A stretch of DNA of 64,000 bases. It comes from Deinandra increscens subsp. villosa (Eukaryota; Streptophyta; Magnoliopsida; Asterales; Asteraceae). This document shows, piece after piece, positions 34,101 through 43,412 of this stretch. The DNA lies in NCBI GenBank assembly GCA_039602395.1, contig JBCNJP010000017.1, positions 11,496,315 through 11,560,314 on the forward strand. The letters run 5' to 3'. The notes beneath the pieces are model-generated. The model was given only the letters and a program-made list of their open reading frames with translations. It did not search any database and was not told the origin of the DNA. Made by a program: the position numbers and the translations under genes. Positions within the stretch are counted from its first letter, which is position 1, and every line of letters starts with the position of its first letter.

Positions 34101-35402
34101 TTGGTTCAATTTTTGTGAACTTGTAGCTTCCCATGGTCATCCAACATCAATACAAGCAAATTTGTTGTATTTAATCACATTTTGACTCTTTGAGGCATTT
34201 TGTCAAACACCTTGTGTGCATACTTTGATGCATCCATAATTACCCAACCCTTGAACCTCCAACTTGGCCCTTTAGCATAGTGTCGGTGAATTCCATCAGC
34301 GATCCATCATAAATTTATCATCTAACACTAATCTCATACACAATTCAAGCAATGGACACAATTTCTCAAACATCCTATGAGGTCATGCAACATGGAAGTT
34401 CAAGCATAGGATTTTTGGTGACTACTTCACCAATTCCACAATCAAAATGGGGATTTAAGTAACATATGAAGTTCCTAACATCATAAGATTCATATTACAT
34501 CCCAAATTTGCAGATTTGAGGCCCTAATTTTCGTGACCTACACATGCAAATACTTGGGGTTTCACTTACTTGTTACAAGGACGAATTTAGGGCTTGAGAG
34601 CACTTCAAATTTTCAATTATAATGCACCAAAATCACAGCCATAGCCTCATCATGCAGAATTTGGGAAGAAGGAGGAAGGAGAGGGCTGGGGTCGAGACAG
34701 AGATCGCAATCTGCGATCTCCTCCTCCTCCTCCCCTATTTTGTTTAGTTTTTGATCCTTATTTACATCCCTGGCCCCTCTAGTTTAGGTTTTGGTCAAAT
34801 CCAATTAAACCTTAACATTTAACATTTAACCCCCCCCAAGTTTCTATAGTATGGCAAGTACTATAACATATAAGGAACAATTTGGTCACATAACAAGGCA
34901 ATGTCAATTGTTAACGGAATTTTCATATATTAAAACTCGGGATGTTACAAAACACATACATTGTGTCAAACTTAGAAATCAATCAATTATTGTTGATAAA
35001 ACATTTGACTACATAAAGACACCACAAATAAAAAATCATCACCAAAAAAGACCCTTTGGCTTTTTTCTACGAAAAGAAAAATTAACAATCTTGAATGTTG
35101 CAATGTTGCATACACGGTACTTACACTAAAGTATAACCATAATGAAATCAATAGAACTTAGAAAGCGATTACAGTTAATCAATCACTACATCTGCATAAA
35201 GACAGTACAAAATCCTCAAACAGTTAGAAGCAAATCACATTTCTTAAATCGAGAACTAAAAAGAAACCACTGTAAAACTAACTAAAAAATTGGAAAAAAA
35301 ATAAAGAACAAAAATATGAATTTGATAACTTACCCCTTTCTTATCAGATGGGCAAGGAGCCAACTCCTTCTTAGCAAACTCAACCATAACATCAATAGCC
35401 AT
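25183..35402 (-). CDS. ribosomal protein eL36-like gene, intron invaded by Tekay
   Basis: Exon 35334-35402 encodes MAIDVMVEFAKKELAPCPSD plus KKG and ends at a donor (GGG then GTAAGT). Exon 25183-25422 starts after CTTTATAG and continues in phase: KISKKVYFLRNLIRKV, GFASYERRIIELLRVGKDKR, KVAKRKLGTHKRAKKNREEM, SGVLRKM. This is the conserved body of large-subunit ribosomal protein eL36 (KKELAPRPSD, LIREVAGFAPYEKR, KLGTHKRAK in plants). About 102 residues against about 110 usual. Two oddities: the conserved N-terminal GLFVGLNKGHVVT stretch is replaced by MAIDVMVEF, and the basic tail is replaced by YLFFIFAIMQYF. The intron is 9911 nt, of which 9514 nt is a retrotransposon plus its TSD; without them it is 392 nt. 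Probably a diverged or pseudogenised paralogue; expression cannot be judged. Confidence 0.78.
25436..27744 (-). repeat. 3' LTR of the Tekay element
   Basis: 2309 bp. It contains a cluster of short palindromes around CCACCGTAAGCTACGGTGG at 25806-25940 and a second palindrome AGATCGCAATCTGCGATCT near 27498-27516. Short open frames inside it are not genes. Confidence 0.95.
27783..32219 (-). CDS. Tekay-type Gag-Pol polyprotein, intact
   Basis: 1478 codons, no internal stop. Order with approximate residues: gag core (70-260, including WDAKAQ and FKEIFTEHHCP); three CCHC-type knuckles (285-340: CKICGRGHPGEC, CLNCGKKGHLVSNC, CFNCYQTGHKKPNC); aspartic protease (VLFDTGANRSF, about 386); reverse transcriptase (KIDLRSGYHQ, VIVFIDDILIYS about 726); RNase H (VYSDASQVGLGC; TDHKSLKYF); integrase (HPGATKMYNDL zinc finger from about 1069; MDLV, SDRDTRF, HPQTDGQSER core); chromodomain at the C terminus (VKVQWEHRKGSDLTWESEEE). 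Catalytic residues of protease, RT, RNase H and integrase all look present. The chromodomain marks the chromovirus clade, which targets insertion through histone marks (family knowledge). With near-identical LTRs it may be autonomous. Confidence 0.96.
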   Translation of the reverse strand: MTNQVGDGLTEEQRNEALNARIAEEVGRAIDAALPEYVHKIQEDLLKTMNEKFDELKGVLLNRGEPEKTKKRCSFNKFMACKPPHYSGEVDPIACHRWITNVEGVFRRTHCEEDDQVSYATGLLRDRAKDWWDAKAQEKGDVAINALTWPEFKEIFTEHHCPKAMVNKLKQEFLKLEQSDDQTVDQITGIYLDRVRFCTDVLPTEGARMFFYRNMLKSTIKDFVPLSSFTTVEEMINAARARELDITRREEARERRGPNEAQLNPPKKQKTGESPKKKEFKGGNSKCKICGRGHPGECLFKDRPCLNCGKKGHLVSNCPSEVVRCFNCYQTGHKKPNCPKLMGEGSRTGGKTEIPRATGRAFQLTADEAKIDPNVVSGTFPINSLPARVLFDTGANRSFVSIDFVKHPSFVIEKLHVPLEVEVANDKSVLVYDVCRGCTITINGEEFSIDLIPMAMREFKVVVGMDWLSRHHARVICDHKTIELTSPTGDKVTILGDKSGTPIICSMHKARKYIKKGCRAFLAMVTDTRVQGPVIDELPVVQEFKDVFPEELPGMPPDRDVEFRIDLVPNAKPVARAPYRLAPPELQELNTQIQELLDKGFIRPSISPWGAPVLFVKKKDGSMRMCIDYRELNKLTVKNRYPLPRIDDLFDQLQGAKWFSKIDLRSGYHQLKVKEEDIPKTAFRTRYGHYEFCVMSFGLTNAPAAFMDLMNRVCKPMLDKSVIVFIDDILIYSRSEAEHAKHLREILERLRVEKLYAKFSKCAFWLREVQFLGHVIGSEGIKVDPAKVEAVTLWEAPKTPTEVRSFLGLAGYYRRFIQDFSKIALPLTKLTKKETKFVWGTEQEEAFRSLKQKLTQAPVLTLPEGNEDLVVYSDASQVGLGCVLMQRGKVIAYASRQLKVHERNYPTHDLELAAVVFALKIWRHYLYGAKCTIFTDHKSLKYFFDQKDLNMRQRRWLETIKDYDCEIHYHPGKANVVADALSRKGDYAPIKVRSMQLVVTSNLILRIKEAQIEAVKEENWKKERIVGQVKDLVDEESGIKTRFGRIWVPNSCDVRNMLLDEAHKSRYTVHPGATKMYNDLKANYWWPGMKRDIVKYVERCLTCLQVKAEHQRPYGKLQPLEIPVWKWEHVTMDLVTKLPRTARNHDAIWVIVDRLTKSAHFLPIREKTSSEKLADIYIDEIVSRHGVPVSIVSDRDTRFTSEFWQGFQEEMGSRLHISTAYHPQTDGQSERTIQTLEDMLRACVMDFGGNWDRHLPLVEFAYNNSYHSSIGMPPFEMLYGRRCRTPVCWGEVGQRELSSREVVRETSAKIDIVRARLKAAQDRQKSYADKRRRPIEFQEGDYVMLKVSPWKGVIRFRKRGKLSPRFIGPFKILARVGKVAYQLELPEELSGIHNTFHVSYLRKCLADESAYVPLDDLVIDDKLNYVERPIAILDRKVKRLRNREVNQVKVQWEHRKGSDLTWESEEEMQRYYPHLFGM
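32641..34949 (-). repeat. 5' LTR of the Tekay element
   Basis: 2309 bp, equal in length to the other LTR and differing at one position by eye. The same palindrome cluster is at 33011-33145. Confidence 0.95.
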
Positions 35403-37137
35403 ATTTCAGATAAACAATCAGATTTCTTAATTGAAAAAAAAATTACATGTTAATTGAAAACGTAGGCAAATCAAGCATGTTGCATACGGGCATTAAAGTT
35501 GAAGTTTAAACCTTTTTGGCAATAGCCCATGTTGCACAGAAACACTTGTTCATCATATACATTCTTTAGCATGGAACCGGTCAACAATGTATGACCAATA
35601 TGGGAAATGGCTCAATGATTTTGATGGTAATCCAAACAATATCTTAGTATCTTACAAACAAAAACTGTGATAAAAAAGAACATATATACCAACTCTCCCA
35701 TCTGCAACAACGAAAAGATGACCATTGGCAAAAGAAATTTTCATTCAAAGAACATGAAGATGCCTGAGAATAACAAAATCATCACAATAACATATGCATA
35801 AGACTAATAAAATTTACAGAAAAGATAAAAAAAAAAGGAACAGTAATACTAAGATAGTGATAAAAGGAGAGGAAATTACCTTAATGAAATTCTTCTTCTT
35901 CATCCTCTCCCTTCCTTGGTTCTTGATCAATACACACACATCAATTTCTCCTAAAATAATTGATTTTTACCTAACACATCACATTGATAGAGAGCTGACG
36001 ATCACCGCATCCGTCCTGAATCACTGATTCTTACCTAATACATCACATTTAATTCAAAATCCAGTAAACATGGCAAAATTTGGGCATTCTAACTCACCTG
36101 ATAATTAGGATTTAGAAATTTTAACTCCCATAAGCTGCAGCCTCTTCGACGTCACCTACTCCAGAAAAATGAAGAGATTTAGAGATAACATTGTCGTTTG
36201 TTTTTTTTTTCAGCGATTAGGGTCCCAAATGTCAAAATGAACACAAAATTAACTAATTATAGATGATAAAATTAACTAATTATAGACGACAAAATTAACG
36301 AAAACTGATTTCGAATCAGTGGAGATATCCACCCAACCTGGTAAAAACGTACCTTCTAATCTTTATTCGTATCGATAGAGAGCTAACTATCACCACGAAA
36401 ACCCTAGAGCGGCAAAACCCACGTCTGCCACTGGTTGAGATTGGGAGCAGAGAATGTGCCTTCTGAGTGAGATCGTAAAAGCTCGCAGTCCGCAATCGGT
36501 CACATCAGTGATGGTAGGCCGCGATAGCGACGACGGTGGTTCCGCTGTCGGTACCCAAAACGATGAAAGAGATTAGAGAATGGGAAGGCGACGGGCAACG
36601 GCGTGATTCTGAAGCCAAGATGAACGGGAACATGGAGATGCACTTTAATGGCGGTGTGGCGTCGATGCAACCTTCAGAGATGAAGTGGTGTGCCGGCGAT
36701 CAAAGCAAAAGGAAGGAAAAACCATGGCTCAAAACTTGACCTCCGTTGAATCAGAGAAAAAGAAAATGCGTGATTTTGTGGAGAGAGAGAGACATGTGAT
36801 AAACGAAAAAAAGATATGACTTGTACCCATGGCTTAAAAACTTGAACCTTTAGAGGCTTAGTGGACTTGTACAATAGGTTAAAGAGATTGTACAATAGGT
36901 TGCATTTTGTATATAGGTATAATTATTTTCCTTCAATAATTATGTTTTGTTTATTGTTATCAAAAGTAAAAAAAAAATTACATATAGGGGCCTATTTTGA
37001 ATACTCGTATAGTGTATTCGAAATCTTAACGACCGTAGTTGCGACCAAGTGGTGGTTTTCTTGCGGAGCTAGGGTTAGCGATGACTGCTCTTGCAAAACC
37101 CTAATTGGCAGTGCAAAACTGTGAGGAGATCACGAAC
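35403..37137. other. upstream flank of the eL36-like gene
   Basis: No product can be named. On the minus strand a short start-like block near 35880-35905 (ATGAAGAAGAAGAATTTC, then GTAATT) could be a leader exon. The plus-strand frame at 36536-36739 has no recognisable motif. A GA-rich patch lies near 36777-36793. Confidence 0.3.
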
Positions 37138-37140
37138 TAA

Positions 37141-37739
37141 GGGCATGTGGTATACTTGGTGTGATAACTTAGTGTTATCATGCCACGTAGGCGATGACTG
37201 GATAACACCATTTTATCACACCAAGTGTGGTATACATGGTGTGATGGTGTGGTGTTGAAAGATTATTTTATTATTTGTTTTTTTTTTAAATTTAATAATA
37301 CTTAAACATTTTAATTAAAAATAAAACATTACAAATACTTGAAATTAGAAGACGTTTAAAAAAATAAACTAGCCCGAAGATAATTTTTTTCTAATCTTCT
37401 CCTTCTCCGCCTTGAAAAATTGTCGATCCACCTCGTTCATGTTCGACGTGTCCATGCTCAACATACGCATTTGCTCCATGCGTATTTTTTCCTTCTTCAA
37501 ATCCGTTTTTTCCTTTTGAATTCGTATCTTATCATCTCTCAACTTTGTACGTTTCATTTGCTCTTGGTTGAACAAATGAAGTTGCTCTATGAAAGCGTCG
37601 TCTTCCTTTTTTTCTTTTTCTTGCCGTATTGTTTTTTTCTTCCCCACCGTCCTTTCCAAAACCTCGGTTTCCTCCTCCTCCAAGTTGACCGTGTCGTTAA
37701 GGTCAACATTACACTGTCCCGTTGAAGCCGATCCCATAG
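37141..37739 (-). mobile_element. PIF/Harbinger-like element, left part, truncated by gap
   Basis: The block opens GGGCATGTGGTATACTTGG directly after TAA (37138-37140), matching the 3-bp TSD and GGG-type ends of PIF/Harbinger elements. The first 120 bp hold inverted copies of GGTGTGATAA and GGATAACACC/TTATCACACC. It then encodes a protein tail of the kind found in ORF1 (Myb/SANT) proteins of such elements. The right end is hidden in the gap or lost. Confidence 0.55.
37369..37739 (-). CDS. NAM-associated / Harbinger ORF1-like protein, C-terminal part
   Basis: The minus-strand frame ends at 37369 and is open up to the gap. It encodes an acidic stretch (NLEEEETEVLE), a basic KKKTIRQEKEKKEDD run and a long charged helix rich in K, E, M and Q ending MDTSNMNEVDRQFF plus KAEKEKIRKKL. 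This ending resembles the C-terminal domain of plant NAM-associated or Harbinger ORF1 proteins, where a conserved D(T/L)S-M-(E/D) motif precedes a terminal KxEI segment. These proteins carry an N-terminal SANT-like DNA-binding domain and help the transposase in Harbinger elements. The SANT half would lie in the 500-N gap. Start unknown; the ATG at 37737 touches the gap and need not be the real start. Confidence 0.55.
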
Positions 37740-38239
37740 NNNNNNNNNNNNNNNNNNNNNNNNNNNNNNNNNNNNNNNNNNNNNNNNNNNNNNNNNNNNN
37801 NNNNNNNNNNNNNNNNNNNNNNNNNNNNNNNNNNNNNNNNNNNNNNNNNNNNNNNNNNNNNNNNNNNNNNNNNNNNNNNNNNNNNNNNNNNNNNNNNNNN
37901 NNNNNNNNNNNNNNNNNNNNNNNNNNNNNNNNNNNNNNNNNNNNNNNNNNNNNNNNNNNNNNNNNNNNNNNNNNNNNNNNNNNNNNNNNNNNNNNNNNNN
38001 NNNNNNNNNNNNNNNNNNNNNNNNNNNNNNNNNNNNNNNNNNNNNNNNNNNNNNNNNNNNNNNNNNNNNNNNNNNNNNNNNNNNNNNNNNNNNNNNNNNN
38101 NNNNNNNNNNNNNNNNNNNNNNNNNNNNNNNNNNNNNNNNNNNNNNNNNNNNNNNNNNNNNNNNNNNNNNNNNNNNNNNNNNNNNNNNNNNNNNNNNNNN
38201 NNNNNNNNNNNNNNNNNNNNNNNNNNNNNNNNNNNNNNN
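37740..38239. other. assembly gap
   Basis: Exactly 500 N bases. Frames crossing it are artefacts. Confidence 0.99.
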
Positions 38240-39110
38240 ATATCATAAAATCGAAGTATATAAAAAATACTAGTAATTTATCCTCAATTAACATCAAAAC
38301 ATAACCATATTTATGAACAATATGATGAGAAAATGTAGATCAAACCGCCAGAGATCCAGTACCATAGAGCAGAAACGATTAGCATTTTCATTTCGTAATC
38401 AACACATAATCCGTAAAAATAACTCAATTAGATTGCATAAATTTATCCGAACTTTATCATACAGTCAAATCAGAACAAACGAATCGTTATGATTAAGAAC
38501 AAATCAAATCAAATCAGAAAACCGAATCGTTATGAACTTACAGAGATTAGGAACAACAAATCAAAAACCGGAAAACTCACCAGATCCCTAAATCTGTGGC
38601 GCAATCACACAATGCGGATCAGAGAAACAACTCCGGATTCAACACAAGGAAGAACAAACAAACAGATTGATTTCTTCTCGTTCAAATTCGAAATGATAAT
38701 CGTAAAAACAACAATCACGAGCACAGTTTTCTGCTCTTCTTCGTCTTCCTCGTATCGTGTTTTGCACTTTTTAGGGGCACTCTGTTTCTCTCTCTAAAAG
38801 CTCACTTTCTTTCTGTTTCTCTCTCTAGCTCTGATTCTTGTCTCTGCTGAGGGTGTATGTAAATATAACCAATTTTAACTGCGGTTAATCAGCAGTAAAG
38901 AGCGCGTTTTATGCATGGTTAGATGACTAACCCTGGTTAAATTGAGGACTTATGGCTTTCGAAGGGTCTGGAAGAAGGGGGATCAGCCGTTGATTTGAGT
39001 GAAGTGATGTGATCTGGGCCGTTGGAGGAGGGTGGGGTACGTGGAGGCGTGAGATTGACCAATGACGTGGCGAATAGGGTTCAGTCGTCACATTGTTTCT
39101 GTGCATCTCT
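38240..39110 (-). promoter_or_regulatory. candidate promoter and 5' leader of a minus-strand gene
   Basis: On the minus strand a leader with repeated GAGAGAGAAACAG (38795-38832) is followed by a long U/A-mixed stretch without ATG-rich coding and by a donor-like ATCTGGTGAGT near 38578-38588. This resembles a 5' UTR with a leader intron. The gene body would lie in or beyond the gap. No product is visible. Confidence 0.3.
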
Positions 39111-39254
39111 ATAAATTACATTAAAACGGCATAAATTTTAGAATTGAATAGCAGAGACTTGTTAGAAAAGTAATAACTAAAAAGATGTTTAAAAGAATAA
39201 TAACTAAATAAATGAGATAGATTAACGTGAAACTAAATTCCATTATATTTTTAA

Positions 39255-39650
39255 GAGTTAACTTCGCTTTTTGTCCCCAAAGTTTGCACATTTTAACACT
39301 TTTAGTCCAATTTCAAAAATTATAATATTTTAGGGCCTATGCTTTTAATTTCTTAACAATTTTAGTCACTTTTTAAAATCCCATCCAAATTAACAGCTAA
39401 AATCCGTCAAATGAGAGCTATATTTTAATTGAATCATTTTCCCTTTTATTTATGTGATAAAAGGGAAAAGGGTTCATTAAAAAAATAACTTCATTTGACG
39501 GATTTCAATCGTTAATTTGGATGAAATTTCAAAAAGTGACTAAAATTGTTAAGAAATTAAAAGTACAGGCCCTGAAATGTTATAATTTTTGAAATTGGAT
39601 TAGAAGTGTTAAAATGTACAAACCTTGGGGACCAAAAGCGAAGTTAACTC
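39255..39650. mobile_element. MULE-type foldback MITE
   Basis: 396 bp made of two long inverted arms (about 180 bp each) around a short A-rich centre (39440-39480). Ends are GAGTTAACTTCGCTTTTTG on both strands, with one or two mismatches further in. The 9-bp TSD TATTTTTAA lies at 39246-39254 and 39651-39659. A 9-bp duplication with long terminal repeats fits Mutator-like elements. No coding capacity. Confidence 0.85.
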
Positions 39651-40058
39651 TATTTTTAAAAGGATTGGACTACGTTATACTTTACATGATTTAAATTTGT
39701 AATTTTTTTTTATTACTATTAGTCTATTATTGAAGTATTAGACTATTATTGAAGGACGAAAATAGAGAGAGAAACCCGGGTAACTTAACTGGATTGTCAT
39801 TAGCTTTAAGGGTGGGGGAGTGAAGAAATTGTAAGTTTTGAAAGTTTTAAGTTTAACCATATAAATGCGAAGAGCTATGATGGAGTGACAATTAAACGCG
39901 TAAAATTTAAAAGTGAAATATAACGATCTGACATTAAGATGTCATGAAAAAAATACATATTAAAAAATGTAATGGATCGTCATGATGACCTAACATCTAA
40001 CCATCTGAAAAGGATATGTTTTTTGCATATCGATACAATACATGACATATAAATGTAA

Positions 40059-40228
40059 GACCATCCGCAACGATGAGGTTGTCCTTCCAACAAACAAACC
40101 TAGCTATTATGTCACATCAATTTTTGGCCCGCCCTTCCCACAAACAGTTTTTTTATCCCAACACACTCATTCCCCAAACACCTACTTAATGACGGGATGA
40201 ACGAAGGATTCCTCCGTTGAAAGTGGTC
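40059..40228. mobile_element. Tourist-like (PIF/Harbinger) MITE
   Basis: 170 bp, ends GACCATCCGCAACG (left) and GACCACTTTCAACGG (right, reverse complement), flanked by TAA at 40056-40058 and 40229-40231. TIR length, size and the TAA duplication fit Tourist MITEs. Confidence 0.65.
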
Positions 40229-40231
40229 TAA

Positions 40232-41332
40232 TTAACGAATCACTAAATAAATTTCATTCTCTCAACTACAATAATTAATTTAAGAATGTATTTCTTAGTG
40301 TAAACGGTTATTTTGAATTGTATATTTCACTAATCATACAATATAGTGTGTATATATTAATTTGTATCTTAAGAATAAAATAGAATGTAAATCAACTTAA
40401 TGAAAACTAGGGATGAAAACGAGAAAATCAGTTATATTAATAACATCTAGAATTTGTTTAGAAAAAATAATCAAAATTTGTTATTTTAAAGAAATCCATA
40501 ACATTTTGTGTTTGTATACATACCACTTTATTATCATCATCAGAATGTCGTTTTAAAAACATGAGAAGATCATTTAGAGTAGAACGATTCTTGATGAACT
40601 AAACATGATGACTCATGAAATGTTCAACCCCCAAAAAGAGTTTGAACTTTACTATAAAACACGAGGTCCTATTTTGATTTTGGTTCTATTTTCAAGATGA
40701 TTTCCTAATCATAACATGTATCATGTGTATCATGTCGATGGATTTTATGAGATACATGTGACCATTTACATGGCAAGTTTTACAAATTAATCAATTTCAA
40801 TTTCTAAAAGTAACATGCTTGATGTAGAAATGTTCATCACAATCTCTATGTCCATAAACATAACTTTATCTATATAACGATAAAAAAAACACCTCATTCA
40901 AAATTCAAAGGTGGTTGTTGAAGCCAAATCAATGAAAGTCACAAGTCTTTCCTACATATATAACAACCATTGTCACCATCTATAACATTGTATCATATAA
41001 ATAACAAACAATCATGTTAGTGGTGATGGATCTATGAATTTCTTATTCCAATATCATAATCTTTTTATATTATAATATCAATTAACTTAACTAGTCGAAA
41101 ACCAGTAAGATATTGTGGTAGTGACAATTTGTAAAACAGTATTTGTTTCTGTATATGAAGGACAATTTATCGTATTTGACTGATAAAACATCAGTCAAAT
41201 ACGATTAAACAAGACAATTTATCATACTTTACTTATAAATATTCATTAAATAGATTGTTTAATTTTCTAGTCTCCATTAAAAAAAATTGATTTCTTCTTT
41301 AAAAAACTATTTTACCTCTTAAACTCTTGATA
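40232..41332. other. AT-rich intergenic sequence with a perfect hairpin
   Basis: No gene. It contains one perfect 15-bp inverted repeat (TCGTATTTGACTGAT) with a 5-nt loop at 41170-41204. Confidence 0.5.
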
Positions 41333-41445
41333 TTTTTTTTAGAACGACAGTAAAATTTATTAAAACAAGCTCAGACAAGAGCAAAATTACAAACAATTCA
41401 GAGGATTAATCATCCAATTGTTCCAACGAATAACCACCTTACTAT
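41333..41445 (-). mobile_element. 3' end of an L1-type LINE, cut off by the CACTA element
   Basis: On the minus strand the sequence ends TTTAATAAATTTTACTGTCG, TTCT and a run of eight A (41333-41340), typical of plant L1 3' ends. It is the continuation of the LINE coding part that resumes at 62763; the two halves were separated by the CACTA insertion between the TAT duplications (41443-41445, 62760-62762). Confidence 0.75.
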
Positions 41446-41695
41446 CACTACGTCAAAATTCACCTTTGGCCACGGAAAAAACTGTGACCAAAGGTGTTTG
41501 GTTACGTTTTTTTTCCCATTCCAGTCGACACCAAAGGTCCCGTCACCTTATGTAACCTACGGCCACGTTACAATATCAGTGGCTGAAGCCACCTATAAGC
41601 GTGGCTAAAGGGTACCAATATTTATTGTTGTAATCAAACAATTCTTTTGGAAAGCGTGGCCAAAGGGTCCCAACGGCCACATGTGTTTGTTTAAC

Positions 41696-42294
41696 GTGGC
41701 CTTTGGTATTATATGGTCACATATATTTGTGTTTTAGCCACATACATTATAAAAATACGTGGCCAAAGGGTTGCTGAAATCATACATTTTGTCACAATAC
41801 ACGTGACCAAAGGGTGGCAACGGCCACGTTAAAATATCAAAAGCGTGGCCTTTGGTATTATATGGTCACGTATATTTGTGTTTTAGCCACATATGTTATA
41901 AAAAAACGTGGTCAAATGGGTTGCTGAAATTATAATTTTTGTCCCAATACGCGTGGCCAAAGGATGGCAACCGCCACGTTAAAATATGAATAGCGTGGCA
42001 TTTGGTATTATATGGTCACGTATATTTGTGTTTTAGCCACATATGATATGAAAAAACGTGGCCAAATGGGTTGCTGAAATCATACATTTTGTCCCAATAC
42101 GCGTGGTCAAAGGGTGGCAACGGCCACACTAAAATATAAAAAGTGTGGCCTTTGGTATTATATGGTCACGTATATTTGTGTTTTAGCCACATATATTTGG
42201 AAAAAAAAGTGGCCAAAGGGTAGTTGAAATCATATATTTTGTCCCAATACGCATGGCAAAAGATGGCAATGGCCACGTTAAAATATCAAAAGTG
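41696..42294 (+). repeat. CACTA subterminal tandem repeat, 4 units of about 150 bp
   Basis: Units begin GTGGCCTTTGG (or GTGGCATTTGG) at 41696, 41845, 41995 and 42145, with a further start at 42294. Each contains TATATGGTCACGTATATTTG, TTTTAGCCACATA, a GTGGCCAAA site, and CCCAATACGCGTGG. The spacing puts GGCCAC sites in regular phase, as expected for a transposase accessory-protein binding array. Confidence 0.88.
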
Positions 42295-42361
42295 TGGCCT
42301 TTGGTATTATATATTTTCTTAATTACAATTAATTAAACTGCATATTAATCAATATAGAGAA

Positions 42362-42672
42362 CAGGGGCGGATCTAGAAGAAAAATTCAGGGGTAGCGTTA
42401 AAAAAATATATTTGTCGGGACTAACGGGGGTTCAGGGGCAGCGGCCCTGAAATTTTTTTTAGGTAATTACTGGGCTTTTAATCAGATTTTCAAGTCAAGA
42501 TTTAAATAAAACCCATAAAATTTCTTCGAGGGGTAGCGTAAAATATTTTCATGGGTAGCGAAAAATTCGTTTGAGGGGTAGCGAAATACCGAAAACCAAA
42601 AAAATTGCACATCGCAGTAAAAGTTCAGGGGTAGCGGACGCTACCCCTGGGCTGTGGGTAGATCCGCCACTG
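42362..42672. mobile_element. hAT MITE nested in the CACTA element
   Basis: 311 bp, TIRs CAGGGGCGGATCTAG and CAGTGGCGGATCTAC (right, reverse complement), 8-bp TSD ATAGAGAA (42354-42361, 42673-42680). The termini match those of the 887-bp element at 21479. The interior has several AGGGGTAGCG(A/T) repeats. Confidence 0.9.
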
Positions 42673-42784
42673 ATAGAGAAACCTTAAAATCATATTATAA
42701 TTAAAAATTAATGTACATACACTAATCAAATGTTGTTCAAAAAATAACATACAATAATCAAAGTTTAATTTGTATAATAGTTAA

Positions 42785-43366
42785 TTATAAATTCTTGTCC
42801 GTGCTCATCAGCCGCTTCTGCTGGTTCCTTGTAATAAGTTTTCTGTTTATCAGATCTTGAGTCAGCTTGTTTGGAGTTAAGTACACTTTCGGCTTCTTTT
42901 TCCGATCATTATTTACCTGGAAAATGACAAATAAAACCGATCAGATATATATATATATATATAGTTAATTAATTATTGCGTATACGATTAACTAATGTAG
43001 TAATTACCTGTGGTTGTTCCAGTACTTTTTGAACCGTAGAATGATCAACCGACTGTGATTTATCTGACTTGTTATAAGAATGAAGGATCATTCGTTTCAT
43101 CGGCCATGCAATAATATATTTATTTTCAACCTCAGAAAGCGTTATTTTACCATCTACTGGGAATGGTAAAAATGTTGCACCTTTATTGACCTGATAAACT
43201 TTAATTTTACGGCAACCAGGAGGTAATGGACTTCCATGAATCTTCTCATCTTTTTGTTTTGGTAATAATTCAGCCATTCCCACGACATTCATTGGATCCC
43301 CCTCCATGTGCAACGTTGCAGTTTCGCACCGCTGATCAGAAGTGACATAATGATAATAATAATAAT

Positions 43367-43412
<46 letters not shown>

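Larger units (their letters stand above)
25436..34949 (-). mobile_element. intact Tekay/Del-type Ty3/gypsy chromovirus
   Basis: A 9514-bp element with two 2309-bp LTRs (25436-27744, 32641-34949; TGTAACAACG...GGATGTTACA) and TSD AAACA (25431-25435, 34950-34954). On the minus strand the primer site TTGGTATCAGAGC follows the 5' LTR (right side), and a purine-rich GGGGGGTGGAGT tract precedes the 3' LTR. Comparing the LTRs by eye I found one difference (C at 26421, T at 33626), so insertion was recent. One uninterrupted polyprotein with a C-terminal chromodomain is encoded. It sits in the intron of the eL36-like gene, same orientation, 13 nt from the exon. Confidence 0.96.

Noticed and set aside
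37587..38297. Open frames spanning the second N run
   Set aside because: Artefacts of the gap; only 37369-37739 has real coding content.
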